A stretch of 64,000 nt of DNA from Paenibacillus sp. SYP-B4298. GTDB taxonomy: Bacteria > Bacillota > Bacilli > Paenibacillales > Paenibacillaceae. Location: NCBI RefSeq assembly GCF_027627475.1, contig NZ_CP115484.1, forward strand, positions 3,084,001-3,148,000. Reading direction: 5' to 3'. The notes beneath the pieces are model-generated. The model was not told where the DNA came from. It saw only the letters and a list, made by a program, of their open reading frames with translations, and did not search any database. The position numbers and the translations under genes are program-made. Positions 49,267 to 57,987 of this stretch are shown here, in pieces; the first letter of the stretch is position 1, and the number at the start of each line of letters is the position of its first letter.

Positions 49267-50497
49267 GCTGCCCGCCTCCTTCCAGTACACCAGGAAGCTC
49301 TTGCAGGCTCTTCACGGTGTAGATCGACCAGCCGCGACGCATAATGATTTGTTGCCACTGATCCTCATCGGGCGAAGGTGCAGCCTCTCCGTCAATGTAG
49401 ATCAGGCAGGGCTGCAGTCCCTTGCGGTCCAGCCATTGCATGGCGCGAACGATCTCCTCCCCGCCCTGGGGGCTGATGATCACCGCGAGCGAGCCATGTA
49501 CCAGACCCTGCTCCGCCTGACGCAGCGCCCTCGATAGCGGCAACTGTGAGTCATTCTCGACGCTAACCAGATGATTGATCACTTCATTGCGATGCCCCAA
49601 CGAGGCGCGCGGCTCCCACACATCAAGCTGGGCGCCGACGGAGACGAAGCCCATCGCATTCTCATTGCGCAATCCAAAATCGAGGAGCGAAGCCGCGCTG
49701 GAGACGGCCAGCTCGAATAGCTCGGGACGCGAGTAAGCGACCTGGCTCCGGTCCAGCACAATGATCGATCGCGGCATAGCCTCGCGCTCGAATTCCTTGG
49801 ACTTCCACTTGCCGGTACGAGCGGTTGCATTCCAGTGAATGCGGGAGAGGCGGTCGCCGTACAGATAGTCGCGAACCCCGTTAAGCTGAGTCGTCTCCTT
49901 CGAGGAACGAGCAGCAGCCGTATGGGAGTATGGACCCTTGAAGCCGCGCCGCATCTGGCTCCATGTGCGGATGGATACCGTCTTGGGCAGCACACGGAAG
50001 GCGTCCTCCGCATGAAAGGAACCGGTGTGCTCGATCAAGCCGAATATATCCTTGGTCGCGCAGCGTGTGGGCGAGAAACGGTAGACGCCCCGCTGCAGCG
50101 GCGGCGTCAAGTAATGCACGCCGCCGCTTCGCCTCAGATCCGGCACGAAGGACACTTCAAACATCAGGTCCTTCCCGCCTTGGCGAACAAGCCGCTCGCG
50201 CAGCAGCACATAGGGCACCGGCCAGTAGCCAGGCACCTTCACCTTCAGCTCGACTTCAAGTCGGCTGCCCGCGCTTAGAGCCGCTTTGGCGGCTCCGGGA
50301 TGCATCACCCGCCGCTCACCATGCACACGACGGATGCCGCTCCAGCGTCCCAGAAACAGATAGAGCAAGAGAACATTAAATATAAGGAAGATCATCAGCG
50401 CGGCCTTGCCGCCCTGGAACAATACGAACACAAGCGAGCTTGCATATAACGATGCGGTCACCCACCAGCGGTACGGATTCAGACCCAGATTGTTCAT
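49250..50497 (-). CDS. DUF58 domain protein
   Basis: 415 residues. Two N-terminal membrane segments, then the DUF58 core with the signature YLYGDRLSRIHWNATARTGK and a von Willebrand A-like metal site start (SIIVLDRSQ). Normally paired with a MoxR ATPase, which is encoded two bases upstream, and here with a transglutaminase-like protein downstream. MoxR-type systems are thought to act as chaperones that insert metals or mature partner proteins; the client here is unknown. Confidence 0.88.
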   Translation of the reverse strand: MNNLGLNPYRWWVTASLYASSLVFVLFQGGKAALMIFLIFNVLLLYLFLGRWSGIRRVHGERRVMHPGAAKAALSAGSRLEVELKVKVPGYWPVPYVLLRERLVRQGGKDLMFEVSFVPDLRRSGGVHYLTPPLQRGVYRFSPTRCATKDIFGLIEHTGSFHAEDAFRVLPKTVSIRTWSQMRRGFKGPYSHTAAARSSKETTQLNGVRDYLYGDRLSRIHWNATARTGKWKSKEFEREAMPRSIIVLDRSQVAYSRPELFELAVSSAASLLDFGLRNENAMGFVSVGAQLDVWEPRASLGHRNEVINHLVSVENDSQLPLSRALRQAEQGLVHGSLAVIISPQGGEEIVRAMQWLDRKGLQPCLIYIDGEAAPSPDEDQWQQIIMRRGWSIYTVKSLQELPGVLEGGGQRAYMV

Positions 50498-50499
50498 TC

Positions 50500-51462
50500 C
50501 TACCGCTCCAACCGGACAGGAACCTTGGTGTGAGCTACGATGTCCTCAAGAATATCCTCCGGCCCAAGACCATTAATTCTAGCCTCTGCCTGGAGCAGCA
50601 GCCGATGCCCGAGCACAGCCCCGGCAAGCTCCTTCACATCGTCGGGTATGACAAAGGTCCGTTCATTCAGGAAGGCATGCGCCTTGGCCGCAGCCATGAG
50701 CGACAGCGCGGCGCGCGGGCTTGCCCCAAGCTGTATCGCCTGATGCTCCCTTGTGCTGCGCACGATACGCACCAGATAATCTGCAATCGCCTCATCGACA
50801 TGTACGCTGCGGGTACGTTGCTGCAAGCGGATAATATCTTCGATGTCAGCCACCTGCTCCAGCCTGTCTGATGGCTGCCCCGCCTGGTGCAGCAGCAGCA
50901 TCTGCTTCTCCGTGTCCTCATCCGGGTAGCCGAGCGTCAGCTTCATCATGAAGCGATCCAACTGAGCCTCAGGCAATATATAGGTTCCTTCAAATTCAAT
51001 CGGATTCTGTGTAGCAAACAGCAGGAACGGCTCCGGCAGCTCGTGTGTGAAGCCATCCACGCTCACCCGACGCTCCTCCATCACCTCCAGCAAAGCGGAC
51101 TGGGTCTTCGTCGTCGCCCGGTTGATCTCATCGGCAAGCACGATGTTGGCCACAACCGGGCCAGGGCGGAACATAAATTCCTCCTGCTTAGGGTGATAGA
51201 TCGAGACACCGGTTATATCCGTAGGTAGCAAGTCCGGGTTGCATTGTATGCGGCGAAATTGTCCGCCTATCGAACGGGCCAGCGCTTTGACCAACTGGGT
51301 CTTGCCTGTGCCCGGCACATCCTCCAGCAATACATGGCCTCCGGCCAATAGCGCCGTCAACAGGCGCGTAATTTCAGTCTGCTTGCCCAGGATACTGGAT
51401 TCAAGATTACGTCGAATCGTGGTGCAGAGCTGCATGTCATTATAGTTCTGGTCCAATTCCAT
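50500..51462 (-). CDS. MoxR family AAA+ ATPase
   Basis: 320 residues. Walker A DVPGTGKTQLVKALA, Walker B VLADEINRA, sensor TQNPIEFEGTYILPEAQLDRF, and the C-terminal lid with GASPRAALSLMAAAKAHAF. First gene of the three-gene operon with DUF58 and the transglutaminase-like protein. The binding site GGGAGGG abuts the ATG at 51462, so the TTG two codons inside is an equally good start. Likely a chaperone for the partner proteins at the membrane. Confidence 0.92.
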   Translation of the reverse strand: MELDQNYNDMQLCTTIRRNLESSILGKQTEITRLLTALLAGGHVLLEDVPGTGKTQLVKALARSIGGQFRRIQCNPDLLPTDITGVSIYHPKQEEFMFRPGPVVANIVLADEINRATTKTQSALLEVMEERRVSVDGFTHELPEPFLLFATQNPIEFEGTYILPEAQLDRFMMKLTLGYPDEDTEKQMLLLHQAGQPSDRLEQVADIEDIIRLQQRTRSVHVDEAIADYLVRIVRSTREHQAIQLGASPRAALSLMAAAKAHAFLNERTFVIPDDVKELAGAVLGHRLLLQAEARINGLGPEDILEDIVAHTKVPVRLER

Positions 51463-51608
51463 CCCTCCCGGTAATTAATACAGTCCAAAGGCTGCCGAAT
51501 ATGTATGGAACAGGATTTTCTTGTGGTTCCAACAGGCGACCAAGCAGGAATAGCCGTATACTCTCATTCTACTAAATTGCCAGGAGGGCGTACATCTTAT
51601 TTTTTGCC

Positions 51609-51641
51609 AAAAAAAATTGGAGGATCACACAGATCCTCCAA
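51609..51641 (-). terminator. intrinsic terminator of the spoVA operon
   Basis: TTGGAGGATC (51617-51626) pairs perfectly with GATCCTCCAA (51632-51641), five-base loop, and eight T follow on the minus strand. It lies 13 bases after the spoVAE stop. Confidence 0.92.
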
Positions 51642-51653
51642 ATACTTGTTTGA

Positions 51654-52004
51654 TTATCCTTTTGGCTTGACCACCAGCGCTGCCAGAAACGAAAAGATGA
51701 TCGCTGCCGAAATTCCCGCGCTTGTCACCTTGAATATCCCGGTAATAATGCCAATCCACCCCGTATCGTGCAGCTCGGTCAATGCTCCGTGCACGAGCGA
51801 GTTGCCGAAGCTCGTAATCGGAACCGTCGCTCCCGCCCCAGCGAACTTGATCAGCGGCTCGTACAGTCCCACCCCATCGATGATAGCTCCGGCAACGACC
51901 AGCGAGGCCATCGTATGCGCCGGCGTCAGCTTCAGCAGATCGAACATGAGCTGGCCGATCACACAGATGGCTCCACCTACCAAAAACGCCCATAGAAATT
52001 GCAT
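51654..52004 (-). CDS. spoVAE: stage V sporulation protein AE (SpoVAEb type)
   Basis: Membrane component of the SpoVA channel that moves calcium-dipicolinate into the forespore and out during germination. 116 residues with four hydrophobic segments ([39 protein letters not shown], the [16 protein letters not shown] block, [11 protein letters not shown]). Paralogous to SpoVAC. Follows spoVAD by one base; last gene of the operon. Confidence 0.94.
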   Translation of the reverse strand: MQFLWAFLVGGAICVIGQLMFDLLKLTPAHTMASLVVAGAIIDGVGLYEPLIKFAGAGATVPITSFGNSLVHGALTELHDTGWIGIITGIFKVTSAGISAAIIFSFLAALVVKPKG

Positions 52005-52005
52005 G

Positions 52006-53022
52006 TCATTGTCCTCCTTCTATTGAGACCGCGTGCGCAATGCACGGAATCGATTCTCCCTGCTGATAGGAAAGCGGGGAGAGCAGCGCGCCGGTGGCCA
52101 CGACCAGCATACGCTTCAGCTCCCCCTTGCGGATACGATCCAGCAGATGACCGTAAGTCACTACAGCAGAGCAGGCACAGCCGCTGCCTCCGGCCTGCAC
52201 AAGCTGCTTTTGCTTCTCCATATCATAGATCATTAATCCGCAGTCGCCGAACTGTGTCTCGCCGATCGGGACGCCGCTGCGCTCCAGCAGGTCCTTGGCA
52301 ATCTGATGCCCGATGGAGGCCAGATCGCCAGTCACGATCAGATCATAGTCCTTCGGCGTGCGGCCGGTATCCTCCAGATGCGCCTGAATCGTATCGACCG
52401 CTGCGGGCGCCATCGCCGCTCCCATATTGAATGGATCGGTAATGCCCAGATCGACAATCTTGCCAATCGTTGCACAGGAGATGACGGGCCCGGCCCCTGC
52501 TTCCGCCACGATCGCCGCGCCCCCTCCGGTTACGGTATACTGGGCCGTGGGCGGCTTCTGCGAGCCATATTCGGTCGGGTAGCGGAACTGCTTCTCCGCC
52601 GTGCAGTTATGACTGCATACACCTGCCAGCACATGCGTTGCCGATCTGGAATTGACGAGCAGCGCCGCCAGCGCCAGCGACTCCATCGAGGTCGAGCAAG
52701 CTCCGAAGACGCCCAGATAAGGCAACCCGAGATCCCTGGCGGCAAAGCTGCTGCTAATGATCTGATTCAGCAGGTCGCCTCCTACATAGAACTGCAGCTG
52801 CTCCTTGCGGATGCCGGCATTGCGAATCGCAAAATCTGCGGCCTGCTCCATGAGCAGCCGCTCTGCCTTCTCCCATGACTTCTGCTGCATATCCAGTTCA
52901 GGGTGCACCAGATCAAAGCAGGAGGCCAGCGGCCCGTCCCCTTCGTCCGGCCCGACAATGGCCGCTGAGCCGATGATGACCGGACGGTTCTCAAACCACC
53001 ATGTTTGCTTTCCGCGCAGCAT
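52006..53022 (-). CDS. spoVAD: stage V sporulation protein AD (SpoVAD)
   Basis: Cytosolic SpoVA component that binds dipicolinic acid; it has a thiolase/beta-ketoacyl-synthase fold. 338 residues from ATG 53022 ([20 protein letters not shown]). Recognisable blocks: [64 protein letters not shown] much longer frame to 53190 overlaps spoVAC and is rejected. Located between spoVAC and spoVAE in the normal order. Confidence 0.95.
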   Translation of the reverse strand: MLRGKQTWWFENRPVIIGSAAIVGPDEGDGPLASCFDLVHPELDMQQKSWEKAERLLMEQAADFAIRNAGIRKEQLQFYVGGDLLNQIISSSFAARDLGLPYLGVFGACSTSMESLALAALLVNSRSATHVLAGVCSHNCTAEKQFRYPTEYGSQKPPTAQYTVTGGGAAIVAEAGAGPVISCATIGKIVDLGITDPFNMGAAMAPAAVDTIQAHLEDTGRTPKDYDLIVTGDLASIGHQIAKDLLERSGVPIGETQFGDCGLMIYDMEKQKQLVQAGGSGCACSAVVTYGHLLDRIRKGELKRMLVVATGALLSPLSYQQGESIPCIAHAVSIEGGQ

Positions 53023-53023
53023 C

Positions 53024-53515
53024 TTATTGTCCCCCCGTCCCGAGGATAAGGTGAACGATACCGACAAAGAAGGCTGCCACGGTGCCAAATACGATAACCG
53101 AGCCCGCAAGCCGGAACATGTGTCCGCCGACGCCAAGCACCAGCCCTTCGCTGCGATGCTCCAGCGCAGCGGAGCACATGGAGTTGGCAAAGCCTGTCAC
53201 CGGTACAGCCGAGCCCGCCCCTGCCCATTGCGCCAGCTTGTCGTATACGCCTAGGCAAGTGAGGATAACCGCCAGCAAAATCATGACGGCGACCGTCGGA
53301 TTGCCTGCTTGTGTCTGTGACATTTTGAAGTAGTGCATAAACATGTTCTGAACACATTGGCCGATCAGGCAAATCCCGCCGCCTACGAGGAAGGCGCGCA
53401 GACAGTTTTTGCCGACGGAACGCGAAGGCTCGCGGTTTTTGGCAAATTGCTTGTATTCCTTGCTGGACATCGCAATTTTCTTGTATTTGCCGCTCCCGGC
53501 GCTTTTTGTAGTCAA
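53024..53515 (-). CDS. spoVAC: stage V sporulation protein AC (SpoVAC)
   Basis: Membrane component of the dipicolinate channel; in Bacillus it is mechanosensitive. 163 residues with about four hydrophobic segments (AFLVGGGICLIGQCVQNMF, MILLAVILTCLGVYDKLA, the SAVPVTGFANSMCSAALE block, SVIVFGTVAAFFVGIVHLIL). AAGGAGG is seven bases before TTG 53515 but almost touches ATG 53521, so TTG is preferred. First gene of this three-gene spoVA operon; spoVAA, spoVAB and spoVAF are not here. No convincing sigma-G promoter was identified. Confidence 0.93.
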   Translation of the reverse strand: MTTKSAGSGKYKKIAMSSKEYKQFAKNREPSRSVGKNCLRAFLVGGGICLIGQCVQNMFMHYFKMSQTQAGNPTVAVMILLAVILTCLGVYDKLAQWAGAGSAVPVTGFANSMCSAALEHRSEGLVLGVGGHMFRLAGSVIVFGTVAAFFVGIVHLILGTGGQ

Positions 53516-53618
53516 GCTCATCCCTCCTTTTGCTTTAAGACCATTATTTGTCGACTTCTAGCATGTTATGTATGCCAGGATATGTCATAGGGGCAGGTAT
53601 CAGGGCATCCTCCGAACG

Positions 53619-53656
53619 AAAAAAAAAGCGCATCGCTCATTGCTGAGCCATACGCT
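53619..53656 (-). terminator. intrinsic terminator of the LacI-type regulator
   Basis: AGCGCATCGCTCA (53627-53639) pairs with TGAGCCATACGCT (53644-53656) with two imperfect pairs; nine T follow on the minus strand. The stem touches the gene's stop codon. Confidence 0.8.
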
Positions 53657-54726
53657 TATGTTCTATTGCCTGTAGAGACCTGGCTGATCTGCGAGACCGA
53701 CTCGCGTACAACAAGCTCCGGCAGCACCTTCATGCTCTTGCTGCTCTTCGCTCCTGCGATCATGTCGCACAGCCTCTTCGCTGCCAGCCTCCCAACTTCG
53801 TTGCCCTTGAGCGAGATCGTTGTCAGCTCGGGGATACAATCCGATGCGTAGGGAATATCGTCAAAGCCTACGAGCGAAAGCTCCTCCGGGACGCGAATGC
53901 CCGCCTTGCTCGCCGCCTTCAGCATGCCGACAGCCACCAGATCATTGGCACATAGCACCGCCGTTGGTCGCTCGGGAAGAGCGAGCAGATGATGCAAGAA
54001 CTGCTTGCCGCTCTCGACATTGAATCCGCCATCCAGCATCCATTCCTTGCGTATTGCAATGTGATTGGCTCTCATCGTCCGGGCAAAGCCCTGTCTGCGC
54101 TGACGAGTGTTCGAAAGCTGGGTGTACCCGCCGGCAAATGCAATATGACGATGTCCCGCATCAATGAGGTATTGAGCTGCCAGCGACGCGCCTTCCTGCT
54201 CGTCCACATAGACGCGCTGTATTCCCGTGCCGGGCATACAGCCATTGACGAGCAGCAGCGGGACTCGCTTGCTGACCTCAACCGCCTCTCTGACCAGATG
54301 CTCGGCAGGCTTGGCCAGATTGACCCGCCCTCCAATCCAGATCATACCGTCAATCTGCTTTTCCAGGAGCAGGCTTACATAATCCGATTCCCGTTCATAC
54401 TGCTCCGATCCTGTGCCCAGTGTCGAGACCGTATCGCACAGGAACATTGTATAGCCTTGGCTGCGAGCCTCCTGCTCCAGTCCAGCAAGCAAGGCAGGAA
54501 AGAAGGGGTTCGTCATGTCTGGGATAATCACGCCAATCATGCCGGTCGATTTCTTGGACAGGCTGCGAGCCAGCGCATTGGGCTGGAACTGATGTTTCCG
54601 AATCAAGGCTACGACTTTGTCTCTGGTTTCCTTCTTAACCGGGGCTGTGTTGTTCAGCACACGCGACACGGTCGCTACCGATACATTCGCCTCGCGGGCA
54701 ATATCATAGATGGTGACCGCCTTCAT
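53656..54726 (-). CDS. LacI family transcriptional regulator
   Basis: 356 residues. N-terminal helix-turn-helix [23 protein letters not shown] and hinge [15 protein letters not shown], followed by a periplasmic-binding-protein-like effector domain ([60 protein letters not shown]). ATG 54726 is decided by AAGGAGTG eight bases upstream. No sugar transporter or catabolic gene is adjacent, so the target genes and effector cannot be named. It may be a monocistronic global regulator. Confidence 0.92.
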   Translation of the reverse strand: MKAVTIYDIAREANVSVATVSRVLNNTAPVKKETRDKVVALIRKHQFQPNALARSLSKKSTGMIGVIIPDMTNPFFPALLAGLEQEARSQGYTMFLCDTVSTLGTGSEQYERESDYVSLLLEKQIDGMIWIGGRVNLAKPAEHLVREAVEVSKRVPLLLVNGCMPGTGIQRVYVDEQEGASLAAQYLIDAGHRHIAFAGGYTQLSNTRQRRQGFARTMRANHIAIRKEWMLDGGFNVESGKQFLHHLLALPERPTAVLCANDLVAVGMLKAASKAGIRVPEELSLVGFDDIPYASDCIPELTTISLKGNEVGRLAAKRLCDMIAGAKSSKSMKVLPELVVRESVSQISQVSTGNRT

Positions 54727-54765
54727 CGGGCACACTCCTTTTTGCTTGCGTGTTCGATAGGCTGC

Positions 54766-55260
54766 TTATCTAGCCTCCAGCGGCAGCAGCACAACAGCGG
54801 CCTGCTTGCCGCTCAGTTGCAGCCCGCTCTGCTTGGTTCCGTTGCCCGCAAGGTCGCGAACCAGACGCTCCAGCAATTCCTTCGCCTTGGCGCCCTCCTT
54901 GCCCTGGATGCGCACGACAAGCTGCACGCTAATGCCGCCCTCAAGCAGCTTGGCGGCCTGCCTCAGCTTGGTGTCATAATCATGGTCCTCGATATGCGGT
55001 GTAAGCCGCAGCTCCTTCACCTTGGCCGCTGCGCCCTCCTGACGCTTGGCAAGCGGCGCCTGCTGCTTCGCCTTGCCCCTGACCTCCAGCTTGCAGGGGG
55101 GAGGGCTGGACATCAGCGAGAGACAGACCAGATCAGCCTTGGCCTCTCGTGCCATCGCAAGAGCTGCCTCCCGTGTCACGATCCCCAAAGCCTCGCCCTG
55201 TAGTCCGGTCAGTTGAACCTCTGCGGCCTTGATCTTCTCATTCATAATTACGGCTGCCAT
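54766..55260 (-). CDS. divergent paralogue of translation initiation factor IF-3
   Basis: 164-residue protein with the two-domain IF-3 layout. N-domain: NEKIKAAEVQLTGLQGEALG and LVCLSLMSSPPPCKLEVRGK match the IF-3 blocks NEKI.A.EVRLI...GEQLG and ISP.A.PPVCKI. A basic linker is followed by the C-domain start VKELRLTPHIEDHDYDTKLRQA, matching VKEIRLSPTIDEHDF. The rest differs: a Gly/Lys-rich RIQGKEGAKAK replaces the usual FRGRE..H motif. It is not next to rpmI-rplT, so it is unlikely to be the cell's main infC. Start ATG 55260 after AAGGAAG. Function unknown; a ribosome-associated stress or sporulation factor is possible. Confidence 0.8.
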   Translation of the reverse strand: MAAVIMNEKIKAAEVQLTGLQGEALGIVTREAALAMAREAKADLVCLSLMSSPPPCKLEVRGKAKQQAPLAKRQEGAAAKVKELRLTPHIEDHDYDTKLRQAAKLLEGGISVQLVVRIQGKEGAKAKELLERLVRDLAGNGTKQSGLQLSGKQAAVVLLPLEAR

Positions 55261-55437
55261 ATGTACCACTTCCTTATGTAAAAATACGGTCAAATGATGA
55301 GAGTTAGCTGTACCCTATTGTACATTCGCGCTGCTCAAGCAGCAACTATAAGCGGGAATATGCAGTCACTGGGACGCAGCAGACCTCTCCGAAGCAATGC
55401 TTCGTCCCACTCTCCGCCCGCTAGCGGGCAAAGCAGC

Positions 55438-55472
55438 AAGAAACCGCCCGGGTCGATGAGCCGGACGGTTTC
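55438..55472. other. hairpin between the IF-3-like gene and the 27-residue peptide gene
   Basis: Stem AGAAACCG.CCGG pairing with CCGG.CGGTTTCT around a nine-base loop. No good T-run on either strand. It could end the short minus-strand genes upstream. The other bases of this gap hold nothing I recognise. Confidence 0.4.
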
Positions 55473-55529
55473 TAAAGACAAGGGGGTCTGACTGCTGTCA
55501 CAGCCATCAGAGTTGGCAGGGGGAATGGA

Positions 55530-55613
55530 CTAGAACTGCCACAAGCACAAGAGCGCGGCCAGCAGCACGTAGCCTATCAATATAAGGAGCAGTTGCCTTT
55601 GCTGTCTGGTCAC
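55530..55613 (-). CDS. very small membrane peptide (27 residues)
   Basis: GTG at 55613 with AGAGAGGTG upstream opens a 27-residue frame: a basic head (MTRQQRQ) and one hydrophobic helix (LLLILIGYVLLAALLCLWQF). A longer frame to 55844 exists but crosses an improbable Arg/Pro-rich stretch. Composition is typical of single-helix membrane microproteins. No family assignment; expression is unproven. Confidence 0.4.
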   Translation of the reverse strand: MTRQQRQLLLILIGYVLLAALLCLWQF

Positions 55614-55776
55614 AGCATACACCTCTCTCTTATAGACTTGCAGAGCATACCCCAGTGTATTCGGTGAACGGCCCGACTGTGCGCCCCCCATCCAAGCTGC
55701 AGATCGCCTTTTCGCCCCATACTGCGTTGAACAAGCATTCGGCCAGATCTGATCGTTCAGAGTGCTCAGACGCTCC

Positions 55777-55863
55777 CTAATGATTGTTCCCTTTGCCGTT
55801 GCTTTTCTTGTCAGAGGAGCGGGTGGTCGTATTTTTTGCTCCATGACCCTGCTGCTTCGCCAT
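55777..55863 (-). CDS. very small hydrophilic protein (28 residues), possibly spore-related
   Basis: ATG at 55863 follows AAGGAGG at nine bases, an excellent start. The protein begins MAKQQGHGAKNTTTRSSDKK and ends SNGKGNNH: rich in Lys, Asn, Gly, Ser, no hydrophobic core. Such composition resembles minor small acid-soluble spore proteins (SspN/SspP style), but there is no firm similarity. Function is a guess from composition only. Confidence 0.5.
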   Translation of the reverse strand: MAKQQGHGAKNTTTRSSDKKSNGKGNNH

Positions 55864-56188
55864 TAGACATCGCCTCCTTCACTCGTTAGCGTATGCCATG
55901 GCCGTGCGCTTTATAGCTGTCGCGTTCACCCCACTTTCTTCCTTCCAGGTTGCACATTCAAGCTGGCGAACAGCTCCTATAACCTTCTTCTCCACATATG
56001 GTCGCGCGCCAAGCGCAACCTGCCAGCAGCCGCAACCGCGTCGGCCTCTGCAGGGTGTGTCAGGTAATAACGCAGCTTGACCAGCAGTCCTCTTCATCGT
56101 CTACCAGACCCCAAGGAGGTCACCCTGTTCACTGGACAGATTGCTTTCGTGCATCCTGATGGTCTAGCGAGGCCCCTTTGCCGCCTCG
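55864..56188. other. gap upstream of the 28-residue gene
   Basis: Holds a hairpin AGCGAGGC (56166-56173) with GCCTCGCT (56183-56190) right at the stop of the glycosyltransferase gene, probably its transcript end, though without a T-run. Frames of 60-70 codons on both strands have no binding site or similarity. No clear promoter identified. Confidence 0.4.
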
Positions 56189-57610
56189 CTAACGCTTGTC
56201 AATCTCGGAGAAGCTCGCGAGCGCCCACAGCTTCCAAGCAGCATAGGCGGAGGCATGACGCTTGGTTATGCTGTTCCCCCGCATGCGCAGATGATATAAC
56301 GCCGCGGGAATATACTCCGAATCATATTGCCGAAGCAGCCGAATGAGCATCTCCATATCCTCATAGAGCCGGCCGTAGAACGGGTCCGCCTGCCGCCAGC
56401 CCCCCTGCTCCCGCAGCGCGGACAGCCGGTATAGACGAGGCAACAGCGGCCGAGCCCGCTCCAGCAGTCGGCGGCTGTCAGCAACCGGAGCAGCCTGGTG
56501 CACCCCCCGGATGATCAACTGGTGCTTGCTGCGCTCCTGCCATTCCCAATAGTCGCTATGGAGCAGGGCGACGCCATCACTGGCTGCGGCGGCTGCGGCG
56601 GTCAACTGTTCAATGGCATCACAAGACAGCCAATCATCGGCGTCCAGCTCCAGTAGCCAACTGCCGCGCGCTACTGCAAGAGCTGTATTCAGAGCGGCAG
56701 CCTTGCCACGATTGCGATCATGGCGGAGTACATAGATTGGTGCAGCAGGAAACAGGCTGGCCACTAGCTCGCCAACATCCGAGGGAGAGGCATCATCCAC
56801 AATAATCAGCTCCCAGTTGTTGCTCGTCTGCTTCAATACACTGCGCACCGCCCACGGCAGATATTCCTCATCTTTATATACACAGATTACAATTGTTATC
56901 AGTGCTGTTGTACCCGATATGATGCTGTCGTCTGCCGCCGAGGCTCCAACTGCTCCAGCAGGTGCGGTCACTGACAAGGAAGTGCCATCCCCGTCAGCAG
57001 CAGGCGTAGCTAGCTGGACAGTGCCGCCAACAGCCCTGCCTGTCACGTAGGATGCAGGCGCTTCCAACAGCGGGCGTACCGCAGCCCATTCTTCCTCGCG
57101 ACGTTGCCAGGCTGGCGGACGTTGAATCGGAGGACGATAGCTGGAGGTGACCAGCTCCGATCCGTCGCTGCGTGAGGCAAGCTGACAGTATTTATCGTAA
57201 GCGACATAGTCCTGGAACGGCAGCAGCCGCTCATCAGCAAATCCATGACATTCGCCGCTAACCAGAAGTCTCCTGTTCCATAGTACAATTTCCTGAGGGT
57301 ACAGCGGCGTGCGCTGCTGTGCCGGGGAACGAAGCGCCGAATGGATACATAGCCAGCCCAGGCCCTCCTCCTCCATCCTTCTTCTCCAGCCTGCCGCCTC
57401 CTCTCCAAACACATGGAGCAGCACCGCTCCGGCCGGGATGACCATGACAAGCGCTGCCTCAGGGTGCTCCCCCAGCCACCTATTCATCAAGCGGCCCGCA
57501 GGCTGCTCGACCGGGATGATCACAGCTTGCGGCAGCAACACTCCGGCCGCCCTTACAGTCATGCGGGCGGCTGGAGTGCGGGTATAATTCAGCACAAAAA
57601 CAAGCATCAT
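56189..57610 (-). CDS. two-part glycosyltransferase family 2 protein
   Basis: 473 residues. The C-terminal half (from about residue 235) is a GT-A family 2 glycosyltransferase: TIVICVYKDEEYLPWAVRSV, ELIIVDDASPSDV, RGKAAALNTALAVARGSWLL, and the metal motif LELDADDWLS. The N-terminal 160 residues (MMLVFVLNYTRTPAARM..., ending in a region with HGFADERLLPFQDYVAYDKY) do not match a family I know and are joined by an Ala/Gly/Thr-rich linker. No membrane helix. ATG 57610 set by GAGAGGGGAAGA. Acceptor and sugar unknown; no cell-wall cluster nearby. Confidence 0.85.
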   Translation of the reverse strand: MMLVFVLNYTRTPAARMTVRAAGVLLPQAVIIPVEQPAGRLMNRWLGEHPEAALVMVIPAGAVLLHVFGEEAAGWRRRMEEEGLGWLCIHSALRSPAQQRTPLYPQEIVLWNRRLLVSGECHGFADERLLPFQDYVAYDKYCQLASRSDGSELVTSSYRPPIQRPPAWQRREEEWAAVRPLLEAPASYVTGRAVGGTVQLATPAADGDGTSLSVTAPAGAVGASAADDSIISGTTALITIVICVYKDEEYLPWAVRSVLKQTSNNWELIIVDDASPSDVGELVASLFPAAPIYVLRHDRNRGKAAALNTALAVARGSWLLELDADDWLSCDAIEQLTAAAAAASDGVALLHSDYWEWQERSKHQLIIRGVHQAAPVADSRRLLERARPLLPRLYRLSALREQGGWRQADPFYGRLYEDMEMLIRLLRQYDSEYIPAALYHLRMRGNSITKRHASAYAAWKLWALASFSEIDKR

Positions 57611-57711
57611 TCTTCCCCTCTCCCGAATGAACGGTTCCATCCTTTAATTGTTATGCAGCATACAACGCTGACATACATTGCATTAGATCATCCGCAAAGG
57701 GGAGGGCAATC

Positions 57712-57822
57712 ATGGCTGTAATCGTGCTTTTTGCTAATAATGGATTGGGGGGGAATGAAGCAGAGGCCGCAACAGTTATGCAGCAGCTTGCGCGTCAGGG
57801 CACCGTCCTACTATTGCAATAA
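57712..57822 (+). CDS. possible small protein (36 residues)
   Basis: ATG at 57712 with GGGGAGGG six bases upstream opens MAVIVLFANNGLGGNEAEAA and ends TVLLLQ. Divergent from the glycosyltransferase gene. A longer overlapping frame in another register has no binding site. It may be the start of a frameshifted gene, since the next 130 bases keep an open frame in a different register. Low certainty. Confidence 0.35.
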   Translation: MAVIVLFANNGLGGNEAEAATVMQQLARQGTVLLLQ

Positions 57823-57987
57823 GACGCAAGCCCTAGACTTGGCTGACTACTCCTATCGATTGCTGCCGCTCGACCGACTCCATCATCCATATGGTGCTGC
57901 ATCCTCTGAGAGAGTCGGGAGATTGCAGCGCACGAATACGCTATGCGATGAAGCATAGGGCCGCGGGGGTACAGGAGTTGATACAGG

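Noticed and set aside
51505-52026. 173-codon plus-strand frame opposite spoVAE
   Set aside because: It spans the spoVA terminator and lies antisense to spoVAE.
53540-53620. Sigma-G promoter upstream of spoVAC
   Set aside because: A CATGCTA-like -10 occurs but no TGMATA-type -35 at 17-18 bases; too weak to annotate.
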